Assembly: GCF_001866655.1 (NCBI RefSeq)
Contig: NZ_MLYR01000008.1
Location: 34,368-98,367, forward strand
DNA from: Bacillus sp. MUM 116
GTDB taxonomy: Bacteria > Bacillota > Bacilli > Bacillales > Cytobacillaceae
Direction: 5' to 3'
Length of the DNA stretch: 64,000 nt
Shown: positions 1 to 9,361 of the stretch, one piece after another
Layout: every line of letters begins with the position of its first letter
Position numbering within the stretch: position 1 is the first letter of the stretch
Made by a program: the position numbers and the translations under genes
Notes under the pieces: model-generated
What the model saw: only the letters and a program-made list of their open reading frames with translations
Database searches by the model: none
Told to the model about the DNA's origin: nothing

Positions 1-1437
1 ATTAATATTGATTTGTTTTACCTCAGTAAACGTATCCAAACCAAAGGTTCCTAACCCGCGGCCAATCCCGCTCTGTTTGTAACCTCCCCACGGTGCTTCA
101 TTATAGGCGAGGTTATAAGCATTAACATAGGTAATTCCGGCTCTTACTTTTTTAATAACCCTCAAAGCTTTGGCGCCATCTTGTGAAAAAACACCTGCTG
201 CAAGCCCGTATGAAGTATCATTTGCCAGCTGGATGGCTTCCGCCTCATCTTTAAACTTTTGAACGACAAGGACTGGTCCAAAAATTTCTTCTTGAACAAT
301 TCTCATGTCAGGTTTGGTGTCAACAAATATTGTTGGCTCAATGAAATAACCATTTTCAAGCCCGTTACTTGTGATACGGTTGCCCCCGCAAGCTAATGTA
401 GCCCCTTCGTCTAAGCCAATTTGAATATATTCAAGGATGTTCTTCATATGGCCTTCACTTACAAGCGGCCCCATCTCTGTAGACGAATCATCCCCAAGCC
501 CAACCTGAATCTTTTTCGCTCTTTCTACCAATCTAGCAATGAACTTATCATGAATGCTCTCTTCTAATAGTAAACGGGATCCCGCATTACATACTTGGCC
601 GGCATTGGTAAAAATTCCATTCAATGCATAATCGATGGCTGTCTCAAAATCTGCGTCAGCGAAAACAATATTTGGTGACTTGCCGCCTAGTTCGAGTGAA
701 ATGTTTTTAATATTTCCTGTTGCTGAATTCATGATGCTTCTACCAGTTGCTGTACTACCTGTAAAAGAAATCAGATCCACCTTTTGACTTTCCGCTATTT
801 CATTTCCTACTGTTGAACCACCTCCCAAAACTAGGTTTGCAACACCAGCTGGTATCCCCACTTCTTCCATGATCTCAAATAATTTGTAAGTGGTGACCGG
901 AGTGATTTCAGCTGGTTTAAATACAAGCGTATTTCCCGCAGCAAGCGCAGGGGCTATTTTCCAAGCTCCCGTCAACAATGGAAAATTCCATGCAGCGATA
1001 AGTCCGCATACACCGACAGGTTCCCGAATAACCATGGCTTGCACAGGATCGGCAACAGAATACGTTTGACCATTTGGCTTTGTCACTAACCCAGCATAGT
1101 ATCGAAAGCAATCCACCGTATCAGCAATATCAAACTCAGATTCTTTAAGGGGTTTCCCCGTATTCTCTGTTTCAAGTTTGCTAAGCTCGGCTGCCCTTTC
1201 TTCAATCTTATCCGCTATTTTAAATAAGTAGGATGCACGTTCAGATGCCGGTAAGTCTGACCAAATTCCGGAGTCAAAAGCTGTTCGTGCTGCATTAATC
1301 GCCATTTGGGCTTCTTCTCTACTTCCCTTCGGAGCCTCAGCCATGATTTTATCGTTTGCGGGATTCACAGCATGACTCTTCTCTCCGCTTAACGAATCCA
1401 TCCATTCACCATTAATAAACATTTTCAACTTCAACAT
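1..1437 (-). CDS. Aldehyde dehydrogenase, C-terminus cut by window edge
   Basis: NAD(P)-dependent aldehyde dehydrogenase, probably oxidising an aldehyde made from an amine to its acid. The frame is open for 479 codons from ATG 1437 (GGAGGT about 8 nt upstream) and runs off the window. The family is usually about 490 residues, so only a few residues are missing. Visible family motifs are the cofactor-region AWNFPL, the LELGGKSPN segment with the general-base Glu, GQVCNAGSR with the catalytic Cys, and EIFGPVL near the C-terminus. It starts 26 nt after the APC permease stop and is probably co-transcribed with it, which suggests uptake followed by oxidation of an amine-type substrate. Betaine- or aminobutyraldehyde-type specificity is possible but cannot be read from sequence alone. 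Confidence 0.93.
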   Translation of the reverse strand, partial: MLKLKMFINGEWMDSLSGEKSHAVNPANDKIMAEAPKGSREEAQMAINAARTAFDSGIWSDLPASERASYLFKIADKIEERAAELSKLETENTGKPLKESEFDIADTVDCFRYYAGLVTKPNGQTYSVADPVQAMVIREPVGVCGLIAAWNFPLLTGAWKIAPALAAGNTLVFKPAEITPVTTYKLFEIMEEVGIPAGVANLVLGGGSTVGNEIAESQKVDLISFTGSTATGRSIMNSATGNIKNISLELGGKSPNIVFADADFETAIDYALNGIFTNAGQVCNAGSRLLLEESIHDKFIARLVERAKKIQVGLGDDSSTEMGPLVSEGHMKNILEYIQIGLDEGATLACGGNRITSNGLENGYFIEPTIFVDTKPDMRIVQEEIFGPVLVVQKFKDEAEAIQLANDTSYGLAAGVFSQDGAKALRVIKKVRAGITYVNAYNLAYNEAPWGGYKQSGIGRGLGTFGLDTFTEVKQININ

Positions 1438-1463
1438 TTTGACAAACCTCCAATATGTTATTT

Positions 1464-2852
1464 TTATCTTGCCTGTTGAGAGATAACCTCTGAATCAATG
1501 TCTTGGTCATTTTCTGGAATCATTTCTTTATCAAAATGAAACTCAGGGAGTGGTTTGCGGAACCATTTCGTCATATAGACAAGGTAAATCAAGCCGCATG
1601 TCAACCAGATGCCCCCAAGAATCAACGAATCCATTTCCAAATGTGACCATAACCACATCGTAAAAGCTGCGCCAATGAGTGGAAATAATAGATACCGAAT
1701 GCAATCCATAAAAGAACGCTTGCGATTTCTGATAAAATAATGGGCGATAACAGACAAGTTTACCGATGTAAAGGCTATTAACGCTCCAAAATTGATAAAC
1801 TTAATAACTTGTTCTAGGGTTAATAGAATTGCAAGTAAAGAAACTCCGCCAATCACAAAGATGCCAAGTGACGGTGTTTTATATTTAGGATGAATATATC
1901 CAAATATTTTTTTGGGTAATACGGAATCTCGTCCCATCGCATATAACACTCGAGAAGCGCTTGTGATTGAAGCGATTCCTGAAGAGAAATTACCAATAAT
2001 CACTGCTGTAATAAACATGGATTTAAATAAATTTCCTCCGACAAGCACTGCTATTTCAAGGGCTGCAGAATCAGCATGTTTGAATGAAATGCCCGGATTC
2101 ACCAATTGTGCTAAGTAAGAAGATCCAATATACAAAACTCCGATAAACAATAGCATGATAATAATGGCTCTTGGAATCGTTTTTTCGGGATTGATTGTTT
2201 CCTCTGATAACGTGGTTAGTGAGTCAAAACCAAGAAAACTAAAACAAAGAATGGTAGCACCTGTCAAAATATTGGACAAGGAAACATCTGCATTAAACAA
2301 TGGCTTAATTGAGAAAAGACTACCCGTCCCTACTCCTTCTGATAAACTTTTGAAGGTTAATATCCAGAAAAGGCAAACAAAAATGACTTGAGCAACAACA
2401 AAAATTTTACTAGTTATTGCTGATATCTCCACACCTAGTATACTCGGAGATACGATGCTGGCAGTCAACACAATCACCCATACATAATGCGGGATTCCAG
2501 GAAATACCGCACTTAAAAAGACAATCGACATCAAGCAAGTAACCATAGGTGTTAACAAATAATCAAGCATAATCGACCAACCGACAATGAACCCTACCTC
2601 AGAATTAATAGATTTTTGCGTAAAGGTATAGGCTGAACCTGAGACCGGGTACGCTTTCGCCATCTTGCCATAGCTGAGAGCTGTAAAAAGTATTGCTAGA
2701 AAAGCAATAAGGTATGCAGCAGTAATGACACCTTTTGAGGTAACGGCAGCAATTCCATAGGTATTAAAAAACACCATGGGGTTATTCCATGCAATTCCTA
2801 AAAAAACAACCTGTGACAAAGTGAGCGTTTTTGCAAGCGCTTTCTGTTTCAT
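1464..2852 (-). CDS. APC-superfamily amino acid/amine permease
   Basis: Integral membrane permease of 462 residues with about 12 hydrophobic segments. The APC signature region near the N-terminus reads SQVVFLGIAWNNPMV, and the SFLGFDSLTTLSEE segment lies near residue 205. It should import an amino acid, polyamine or related amine with a proton. The ATG follows GGAGGG. It is divergent from the MerR regulator at 2982 and is followed by the aldehyde dehydrogenase. It is a paralogue of the three permeases at 16.0, 25.1 and 28.3 kb but more distant: its downstream partner is a dehydrogenase instead of an amidohydrolase, and its C-terminal tail differs. The substrate is unknown. Confidence 0.9.
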   Translation of the reverse strand: MKQKALAKTLTLSQVVFLGIAWNNPMVFFNTYGIAAVTSKGVITAAYLIAFLAILFTALSYGKMAKAYPVSGSAYTFTQKSINSEVGFIVGWSIMLDYLLTPMVTCLMSIVFLSAVFPGIPHYVWVIVLTASIVSPSILGVEISAITSKIFVVAQVIFVCLFWILTFKSLSEGVGTGSLFSIKPLFNADVSLSNILTGATILCFSFLGFDSLTTLSEETINPEKTIPRAIIIMLLFIGVLYIGSSYLAQLVNPGISFKHADSAALEIAVLVGGNLFKSMFITAVIIGNFSSGIASITSASRVLYAMGRDSVLPKKIFGYIHPKYKTPSLGIFVIGGVSLLAILLTLEQVIKFINFGALIAFTSVNLSVIAHYFIRNRKRSFMDCIRYLLFPLIGAAFTMWLWSHLEMDSLILGGIWLTCGLIYLVYMTKWFRKPLPEFHFDKEMIPENDQDIDSEVISQQAR

Positions 2853-2915
2853 AACTCAACTCCCTCCGTGTTAATAATTTTAATTCTTAGATGATTTAGA
2901 AGATTTCGTATCCTT

Positions 2916-2946
2916 ATTGTAAACCTTGTTGTTACACAAAGGTAAA
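2916..2946 (-). promoter_or_regulatory. Candidate MerR-type promoter of the APC permease
   Basis: On the minus strand TTTACC (2946-2941) and TACAAT (2921-2916) are 19 bp apart. That is the long spacing typical of promoters activated by MerR proteins. The spacer contains a dyad, ACCTT-N11-AAGGT at 2923-2943. The divergent merR starts 36 bp further on. The assignment rests on spacing and dyad only. Confidence 0.45.
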
Positions 2947-2961
2947 TAGGTGTATTATAAT
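2931..2961 (+). promoter_or_regulatory. Candidate promoter of merR, overlapping the permease promoter
   Basis: A perfect TATAAT at 2956-2961 lies 20 nt before the merR start. The best upstream hexamer is GTTACA (2931-2936), 19 bp away. A TACAC-N12-GTGTA dyad (2933-2954) overlaps it. The two divergent promoters share the same DNA, so one bound MerR dimer could control both. Confidence 0.45.
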
Positions 2962-2981
2962 TTTTAGGGGAGGTGATTTCA

Positions 2982-3815
2982 TTGAAAATAAAGGAAAAAT
3001 TAACCATTGGTGAAATGGCGAGGCTACGAGGGGTAACGACGGAGACCTTACGCCACTATGATCGGATTGACCTATTCAAACCTCAATATGTTGATCCCGA
3101 TTCGGGGTATCGCTACTATTCTATTTTTCAATATGAAGTTTTAGGGACCATTAAAGAGTTGCGGCAACTTGGGATGAGTACAGACGAAATAAAGGATTAT
3201 TTTAATGAACGTAATTTTAATAAGTCCTTGGATATTTTGAAAGCGAAGCATACGGAACTTGTGTCAAAAATGAGCGAGTTACGTGACCTGGAGGAAAATA
3301 TTCGGGGGAAAATTGAATACTTGGAGCATGTAGCGAAAGAAAAAGAACTTCAAACGGTGTTTTTCCGTGAAATAGGAAAAAGGAAGTTAATTACCTTAAA
3401 TGAAAAAATAAATAATAATTTGGAACTCAGTTATGGTGTAATAAGGTTAGAGAATATGCTCACCGAGAAAACACCAATTCTGGCTAGTAATAGACTAGGC
3501 ATTATCGTCCAGGAAGCAGATCTTCGAGCGAAACGGTTTGAAGAACCATCTACTGTTTTTGTAGTGGCAAAAGATAAAGAAAAAATACCAAAACGGTGTC
3601 AAATGACGGTTCCTGCCGGGTTATTTGCGTGTATTCGTTATAATGGGGAATTATTATGGAATCGAAGCGAAAGTTTGAGTAAGATATTGAAATATCTTGA
3701 TGAAACCGGATATCACATAACCGGCGATGCATTGCAAATTATGCACGTCGATATTACAATCACGGATAAACCAAATGAAATTACATTCGAAATTCAAGTT
3801 CCTGTTCAAATTTAG
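2982..3815 (+). CDS. MerR-family regulator with effector-binding domain
   Basis: DNA-binding regulator of 277 residues. The N-terminal winged helix-turn-helix is of MerR type (TIGEMARLRGVTTETLRHYD, then DPDSGYRYYS). It is followed by a coiled-coil dimerisation helix (about residues 75-120) and a C-terminal half that resembles GyrI/BmrR-like ligand-binding domains. The TTG at 2982 is chosen as start because AGGGGAGGTG ends 6 nt before it; the in-frame GTG at 2973 lies inside that Shine-Dalgarno. It is divergent from the APC permease and aldehyde dehydrogenase, so it most likely senses their substrate. It is homologous along its whole length to the regulator at 29.8 kb. Confidence 0.9.
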   Translation: MKIKEKLTIGEMARLRGVTTETLRHYDRIDLFKPQYVDPDSGYRYYSIFQYEVLGTIKELRQLGMSTDEIKDYFNERNFNKSLDILKAKHTELVSKMSELRDLEENIRGKIEYLEHVAKEKELQTVFFREIGKRKLITLNEKINNNLELSYGVIRLENMLTEKTPILASNRLGIIVQEADLRAKRFEEPSTVFVVAKDKEKIPKRCQMTVPAGLFACIRYNGELLWNRSESLSKILKYLDETGYHITGDALQIMHVDITITDKPNEITFEIQVPVQI

Positions 3816-3879
3816 GGACGGCGGGTCAGGAGCCTTGTCCCACCTTGATGAAGTGATGGGACGAGGGAACCGTTCCCTA
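3813..3879. repeat. Long nested inverted repeat after merR
   Basis: Outer arms TAGGGACGG (3813-3821) and CCGTTCCCTA (3870-3879) enclose inner arms CTTGTCCCA and TGGGACGAG. GC-rich dyads of this kind recur in intergenic regions of Bacillus genomes (recalled, not searched). It overlaps the merR stop and precedes a separate terminator. Confidence 0.4.
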
Positions 3880-3906
3880 GTACCAACTCCTATTTAATTA
3901 ACAAAT

Positions 3907-3938
3907 AAAAACCACTTGGATTATCCTAAGTGGTTTTT
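3907..3938 (+). terminator. Terminator after merR
   Basis: The stem AAAACCACTT / AAGTGGTTTT is followed by T residues. It sits in the intergenic region 92 bp after the merR stop. Confidence 0.75.
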
Positions 3939-4188
3939 ACTTTGACTAGAAGTATCATCAAAAAAGCATTACAGATATGTTAATTAATACGCCTTTTTGT
4001 ATGCTACTGATAATGTTTTTCCACGAAAACCGAACTAATTATAAAAGTTCGTTTCTACTCGTGTTTCATAGCAGCCTCCTGGAAAAGAAACTGACCGTAT
4101 GAGTTAACGATTCCTTCCTTTGTACTTATCCACTGTCCATTTTAAATCCATGTAGGCAACAGCTCTCCCAATACATGTAAATCCAATT

Positions 4189-5088
4189 TTACTTTTGTTT
4201 CCAAGCGGAACGAGTAGCTGCCTCCTTCCAAATTACGCGGTTAGTATCGGTTGCTGCAGGCTCCGATTCACCAAATATGGCGCGTACCCAATGTCCGTCA
4301 GTTGGATTTGGCATGAGAATAAACTTAGTTCCAAAGAGATCTTTATCCTGTTCCATCAACTTGGCACGCTTGTCAATGTCTGCAACGTAATAAATTCGGC
4401 GGAAATCGTTCAAGTTATCACCCAGATAGGAGATTACATTATAATTTTGAGCTATTTCGTTTTGGCGGGGTTCCTTGTTTGATGTGTCTCTGAGAATTGT
4501 CAGATGCTTATTATCGACATAAGGAAATCTAAGTTTCTTTAGTTGTGTCTCTGCGTATGTGTAGGTTTTTGGTCCTTGGTCACGGCTCGAGACATAGAAT
4601 ACCTCTACACCTTTTTTCTTACAGTAATTAAAGAAATCTAGAGCCCCCGCAGTGGCGGCCATGTTATACGTTGGAATCCACTTGTCCCAGATTGCATCGT
4701 CGAAGAAGTCTTTATTATTGTTAATAAGATGTCCCCAATAATTGACCGGGCTAAGAATTGTATCATCAATATCCGTGATGACCGCTAACGGTTTATCGCC
4801 CGCCTTGTGTTTGGCAAGGGCAAGATTGACTTGCATTCGGGCCATATTAAAAGATTGGTGATAGAGCGCTTTATACTCTGCAGCGGTTTGCTTCCATGCA
4901 ACAGCTACAGTCAGTATATTGTTGAGTCCATCTCCTGTAGGACCTTCAACACTTGGTGTTTTTTGTGGTTGTTCCACTGCTGCCTGTACATGTGTTGAAT
5001 TCTGTTTAGACGTGCCGAACACATAACCAATCGTTCCACTACTAAGTACTACAATAATTGCCAGAATCATTGAAAAGTGTCTTTTCAT
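4189..5088 (-). CDS. Secreted HAD acid phosphatase, e(P4)/class C type
   Basis: Predicted exported phosphatase of 299 residues. A hydrophobic N-terminal segment (residues 4-25) acts as signal peptide or membrane anchor. The HAD nucleophile motif TDIDDTIL, the FYVSSRD motif II region and the GDNLNDF motif III are all present, as in lipoprotein e(P4) and class C acid phosphatases. No lipobox cysteine is seen at the end of the signal. ATG 5088 is used because AGGAGG (5103-5098) lies 9 nt upstream; the in-frame TTG at 5106 lies upstream of that site. It should dephosphorylate nucleotides or other phosphomonoesters outside the membrane. The gene stands alone. Confidence 0.88.
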   Translation of the reverse strand: MKRHFSMILAIIVVLSSGTIGYVFGTSKQNSTHVQAAVEQPQKTPSVEGPTGDGLNNILTVAVAWKQTAAEYKALYHQSFNMARMQVNLALAKHKAGDKPLAVITDIDDTILSPVNYWGHLINNNKDFFDDAIWDKWIPTYNMAATAGALDFFNYCKKKGVEVFYVSSRDQGPKTYTYAETQLKKLRFPYVDNKHLTILRDTSNKEPRQNEIAQNYNVISYLGDNLNDFRRIYYVADIDKRAKLMEQDKDLFGTKFILMPNPTDGHWVRAIFGESEPAATDTNRVIWKEAATRSAWKQK

Positions 5089-5196
5089 TCTCTTGATCCT
5101 CCTCAAATTTTTTATAACATAATTTATGTTAAATCATCATTCTGACATATTTCTGACATTAGAAACAATTCTGAAAACAACTATTTAATCATAGAA

Positions 5197-5240
5197 AAAA
5201 GCGATTTGAATCGGAAATAGCTCCCTTTCAAATCGCTTTT
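5197..5240 (-). terminator. Terminator of the two-component operon
   Basis: The 14-bp stem AAAAGCGATTTGAA / TTCAAATCGCTTTT lies 5 bp beyond the response regulator stop. Runs of A on the plus strand give T residues for minus-strand transcripts. Confidence 0.8.
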
Positions 5241-5245
5241 GGTCC

Positions 5246-6406
5246 TTAAAGAATTTTTATTAATTTCTGATAGTGCATTTCAACCTTTAAAGAGGGGGTG
5301 CACCCCATTTCTTTCATAAGATACTGGCTATGCTGCTGATATTGTCTGATGAGGGCTGACTTGTCTTTACGTTTTTCGTAGATGTCCATTGCCATGGTAC
5401 AGGCCTTTTCCTCATAGGGGAAAAAGCGCAATAGCTTATTCAGGTATTCCAATTCTTGTTCAATGGATTGGTTTTTATCAAAATAATCGATTAGCCGATA
5501 TGCCAGTCGAATATACTTTTGGTTGGTGCTTTCACTGTGAGCAGCACTCCAAAGATAAGCTTTATTTTCAAAAAGCTCGCCACGGTAGTAGGATTCAGCT
5601 TTCATAAGCAACGATACTTCTTTTTCGCTATGAGGATGTTGGTTGCTCATTAATAAATCGGTTGATAATCTTACAAATTCATGATAATCCAAGAGACATT
5701 CCTCCAGCTCCACCCAGTAGCCGTTACTATTGCTTTTGATCTGCAGCGGCACCTGCTCATGAGCAATTGTTTTCTTTAAGCGGTAAATGGAGGTATGGAG
5801 ATTGGTTTTCGCCCTATCAGGGTCCAAGTTGGGCCAAAGTAAATCACAGAGCTTCCACTTGTCTATGGTTTTCCCAAGGTGAATGACAAGATAAGCCAAA
5901 AGCTCCTCTACCTTTGATGTCATCCAGCGCACCTTTTGATTTGAGTGTTTCCCGTAGACTTCAAATTCCCCCATACAAAGAATTCTTCCATTACGTATGA
6001 TTTCTTGATCCTCATTTGTGGATTCAGGCCTTTGCTGACTCGTGCGGTTCATGATTTTACGAACCACTCGGTTTATTTCATTCGCATCAACAGGCTTTAA
6101 AATATAATCTAAAGCATTAACTTTAAAGGCTTCTATCGCATACTGGCTGTAAGCTGTGACAAAAATGATATGCGTTTTCCCATGAATCGCCAAAATCTTT
6201 TCTGCCAATTCTAATCCATTCATGTCTGGCATTTCAATATCTACAAACGCAACATCGGGTTTAATTTCACAAATTTTTTCAAGAGCCGTTTCAGGATGGG
6301 TAAATTGCTTGACCACTTCTAATTGGCCATTTTGATCAATGACTCGTTTAAGTAAAATATGGTTTGGAAGTTCATCATCAATGGTGATCGCAATCAGCTT
6401 TGGCAA
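5246..6406 (-). CDS. Response regulator, receiver plus SARP-like output (BTAD)
   Basis: Cytoplasmic response regulator of 386 residues. The receiver domain covers about residues 1-120, with the acidic pair DD near residue 10, phospho-acceptor Asp56 in DVAFVDIEMPD, Thr in FVTAYS and Lys in ILKPVD. A winged-helix DNA-binding domain follows (about 145-245), then a bacterial transcriptional activation domain of alpha-helical repeats (about 255-385). That is a SARP-like layout. It begins 27 nt after the sensor kinase stop, so the two form an operon and a cognate pair. Its targets are not evident from position; no obvious target is adjacent apart from the phosphatase gene downstream. Confidence 0.9.
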   Translation of the reverse strand: MPKLIAITIDDELPNHILLKRVIDQNGQLEVVKQFTHPETALEKICEIKPDVAFVDIEMPDMNGLELAEKILAIHGKTHIIFVTAYSQYAIEAFKVNALDYILKPVDANEINRVVRKIMNRTSQQRPESTNEDQEIIRNGRILCMGEFEVYGKHSNQKVRWMTSKVEELLAYLVIHLGKTIDKWKLCDLLWPNLDPDRAKTNLHTSIYRLKKTIAHEQVPLQIKSNSNGYWVELEECLLDYHEFVRLSTDLLMSNQHPHSEKEVSLLMKAESYYRGELFENKAYLWSAAHSESTNQKYIRLAYRLIDYFDKNQSIEQELEYLNKLLRFFPYEEKACTMAMDIYEKRKDKSALIRQYQQHSQYLMKEMGCTPSLKVEMHYQKLIKIL

Positions 6407-6433
6407 GAGAAATTTCCTCCTCCCGTTATTTTA

Positions 6434-8791
6434 TCAAGTGTTTTTCTTAAACGGTAAATATAAAGTGATGATTGTACCATGTTCTTCTCTGCTTTCTATG
6501 GTCAGTTTCATATCTGCAATATGTTGCAGCCTTTGATTGATGTTGGCAAGGCCTACTCCAAAAACAGTTTCTTTTCCAGACAAAATTTCTTTAATTTTTT
6601 GTTCCGACATCCCGACGCCATTGTCTGTAACAGTGACTTTTATCGATTCGCCTTTTGGCTGGACGGTAAGCTTTACCGTGCCCCCCTGCGTTTTTTTTAC
6701 AACCCCATGCCGGATTGCATTCTCTACTAAAGGCTGTATCATCAATGGCATAATCCTATGCTGTAAACAAGTTTCATCTATTTCGAAAATAGTTTGAAGC
6801 CTCTCACCATATCTGGCCTGCTCAATATCCACATAAGATTTCACCAGTTCAATCTCTCTTTGCAACGTCACCAGCTCGCCACGGTTATCGGTATTAAAAA
6901 CGATTCTTAGGTATTTGCTGAGACTGCTCAATAATTCCCCCGCTTTTTCCGAATCGGTATAGCAAAAGGCCATAATCGCGCTTAGGGCATTATATAAAAA
7001 GTGAGGTTTTATTTGCGATTGCAAATAGGCCATTTCGTTTATCGCTACTTCCTTTTTGAGTTTTTTTGAAACCTTTTTGGTTCGAATAAACCCGAATACA
7101 AATAGTGATAAAACGAGCAGGACAATCAGCAAAATGAAAGTTATTAGATTCCGATGTTTCTTTTGTGTAATATATCTGTTCCTAAGTTCACTTTCACCAA
7201 CTTTATACTTGTCAACAATTTCATTTGTATCAAAATAATTCATAGCTCGATTCATTATGCTTACTAAGGTATCCATGTCACGGGTCTGTTTAAAAAAATA
7301 ACAATAATATTTAGGTGACTCTTTAATACGATAAACAGAAGTCAAATCAAAAAGCTCATTTTTATAAAAATCTTCCAAAAAGACATCTTCATTTTGAATG
7401 ATATAGTCAATATCTCCTTTTTTTAGTCCGAAATACATTTTACTATCACTATCAAAATATGTAATTTGTTCTTTGGGAATGATTGTCTCAATAAAATCTG
7501 TTATGGATGTTCCCTTCACTATGCCTACTTTTTTATGAAGAAGTTCTTGCACGTATTTCATCTTTTTTGAGTTGTCTGTTTTTGCAATCACAGAATACAG
7601 TGTGGAAACATAAGGTTGTGAAAAGAGACCGAATTTTTGTCTGGTTTGTGTCATGCTAATTGGGAACAGGAGGTCAATATCTTTCTTTTTCACTTTATTA
7701 ACCTTATCGGACCAACTAAGGTTTTCATCGCGTATGAAGCTATAGTTTAACCCAATGAGGTGTGCTATGTTTTCAAAGAGTTCGACACTAGCTCCTGAAT
7801 ATTTACCTTTAGCATTATCATAAAAGGATAAGGGAGCAAAATTGTCATCCACCATAACACGGACTTTACCAATTGAACGTATAAACTCCTTTTCCTTTTC
7901 TGTCATGAAGAAATGATCGTACAAATATGCTTTCTGCAATTCTTTATCATATTCTGTAACGATTGGACCAATTGCGACGGTAATCGTTTTGTTCAATATC
8001 GATAGTAATAGAGGATTGGAGCTGCTAGTAAATATTCTATAGGTATCATAGGTCCGGGAATTAGGAACCGGAAGCGCCAAGAGACCACGATCAATTAAAC
8101 TTCTATAATTCCCAACGTTTGAGTAAATAAAATCAATCTTATTATTCTTTAATGCATCATAGGCAACAGAAAGATTTTTGTATGGATAATATTTTATGTC
8201 GCTAAAGGTATTTAGCGGATGACTGTTATCGTCTTTCATATTTAGTATTCCAATTTTTTTCCCTGTAAGTGTGTACCCAAGTGTATCATCCGTTATTTTT
8301 TTATCATTCGAATAAAATATGAAATTCATATTGATGCTAATGGGTGCGCTAAGCAAAATATCAGGATAAACTGCTGTACCCCTTTGGATTATTGGTGACA
8401 AATCCAATGAGCCATTTGATATTTTATTGAAAACATCCTCTGAACTGCTCACTGTAACATAAGATAGTTTTATCCCTAACACTTTTTCAAGTGCGGAGTA
8501 AAAGAGTTTATTTACCCCATATTCATTTCCATTATTTTTAAATTCATAGAATCCCCCCATGGAATCAAGATTAATAGGAACTTTCAACCCTTTTTTCCTG
8601 ACTTCAACAAGATACTTCCTTTCTTCTTCTGTGAATGGAATCGATTTACTGGAAAAAGTGTTTGCACTGTTACTATATTTTTCATAGATTTCATCGTATT
8701 TATTTTTGGAGGAGGATGCTTCTGCAGCCGAAAAACCCGATGTAAGAAGCCAAACCATGACCAAAAGTATGATCACTTTTTTTTCATTCAT
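6434..8791 (-). CDS. Sensor histidine kinase with two extracellular solute-binding domains (LytS-like core)
   Basis: Membrane sensor kinase of 785 residues. A signal peptide (1-25) precedes two tandem family-3 solute-binding (Venus flytrap) modules, roughly 50-290 and 310-530. The second starts at IRSIGKVRVMVDDNFAPLSFYD. One transmembrane segment lies at about 548-570. The kinase core is of LytS/YehU type: the His box is QIKPHFLYNALSA, with N-box NAIRHG and G-boxes DNGVGM and GVGLANI. Tandem binding modules suggest direct sensing of an amino acid or similar small solute, as in BvgS-like sensors, but with a LytS-type core instead of HisKA. ATG 8791 follows GAGGGG. Operon with the response regulator. 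Confidence 0.9.
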   Translation of the reverse strand: MNEKKVIILLVMVWLLTSGFSAAEASSSKNKYDEIYEKYSNSANTFSSKSIPFTEEERKYLVEVRKKGLKVPINLDSMGGFYEFKNNGNEYGVNKLFYSALEKVLGIKLSYVTVSSSEDVFNKISNGSLDLSPIIQRGTAVYPDILLSAPISINMNFIFYSNDKKITDDTLGYTLTGKKIGILNMKDDNSHPLNTFSDIKYYPYKNLSVAYDALKNNKIDFIYSNVGNYRSLIDRGLLALPVPNSRTYDTYRIFTSSSNPLLLSILNKTITVAIGPIVTEYDKELQKAYLYDHFFMTEKEKEFIRSIGKVRVMVDDNFAPLSFYDNAKGKYSGASVELFENIAHLIGLNYSFIRDENLSWSDKVNKVKKKDIDLLFPISMTQTRQKFGLFSQPYVSTLYSVIAKTDNSKKMKYVQELLHKKVGIVKGTSITDFIETIIPKEQITYFDSDSKMYFGLKKGDIDYIIQNEDVFLEDFYKNELFDLTSVYRIKESPKYYCYFFKQTRDMDTLVSIMNRAMNYFDTNEIVDKYKVGESELRNRYITQKKHRNLITFILLIVLLVLSLFVFGFIRTKKVSKKLKKEVAINEMAYLQSQIKPHFLYNALSAIMAFCYTDSEKAGELLSSLSKYLRIVFNTDNRGELVTLQREIELVKSYVDIEQARYGERLQTIFEIDETCLQHRIMPLMIQPLVENAIRHGVVKKTQGGTVKLTVQPKGESIKVTVTDNGVGMSEQKIKEILSGKETVFGVGLANINQRLQHIADMKLTIESREEHGTIITLYLPFKKNT

Positions 8792-8991
8792 TCAAATAGC
8801 CCCTCATGTTGCATTATTTATTTCACCTAATTTACGACCCGCTATGGCATTTTTTTATTCAGTATAAAATCGACATCGAGAGATATCAACAATATCTCAC
8901 AAAATTATCAAAAAAATCATTTTACTTTTATTGGAGTTAAGACAAGGCTGTTTTCTAAAAATAAAGATAATAATTAATTCTTCAAAATAAT

Positions 8992-9031
8992 AAACGGCTA
9001 AGGAAGTAAAAAAGCTTCCTTAGCCGTTTTT
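8992..9031 (-). terminator. Terminator attached to an HU gene remnant
   Basis: A perfect 15-bp stem, AAACGGCTAAGGAAG with its complement, is followed by T residues on the plus strand and preceded by A residues. It lies directly after the HU remnant stop in the minus direction. Confidence 0.8.
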
Positions 9032-9033
9032 AA

Positions 9034-9090
9034 TTAGTTACTTAATTTGACAGCTTCTTTCAGTTCTTTAACTGGTTTAAGAGCAGGAAC
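9034..9090 (-). pseudogene. Remnant: 3' end of an HU gene
   Basis: The minus strand translates as [18 protein letters not shown] then stop. This matches the C-terminus of the intact HU protein at 53.1 kb ([15 protein letters not shown]). Nothing of the gene before this point is recognisable. Only the last 18 codons and the terminator remain. Confidence 0.75.
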
Positions 9091-9126
9091 TCATTTCCAT
9101 TGTTCCATATCTATTTGGTTACTCTT

Positions 9127-9205
9127 CTATGATTGAGCCTCTTCAAAAGCAAGCTCTGGCGGGGGCTGCCTAAACATTTTCGTAAGATTTAAAAGGTATA
9201 TAAAT
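9127..9205 (-). pseudogene. Remnant: 3' end of an APC permease
   Basis: The minus strand encodes IYLLNLTKMFRQPPPELA, FEEAQS and a stop. This is nearly identical to the C-termini of the cassette permeases, closest to the one at 28.3 kb. It shows that a further permease copy once stood here. The rest of the gap (9206-9361) has no recognisable gene. Confidence 0.8.
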
Positions 9206-9361
9206 TTTTAAGAGTTGGTGAATTCGAATCCAATTAATCAATCCCCCTTGTTTAAACGCTACATCGCGGCCATTCTTATTCCAATATCTTTCTAATTCGG
9301 CAACTAATCCTTCACGCTAAATTTTCTAGGATTTATAGTCCAGCGAATTCGGTTCAAATAA

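Noticed and set aside
917..1111. Minus-strand frame inside the aldehyde dehydrogenase and similar overlapping frames elsewhere
   Set aside because: They lie within well-supported genes in other frames and have Cys/Ser-rich, non-protein-like composition without start signals.
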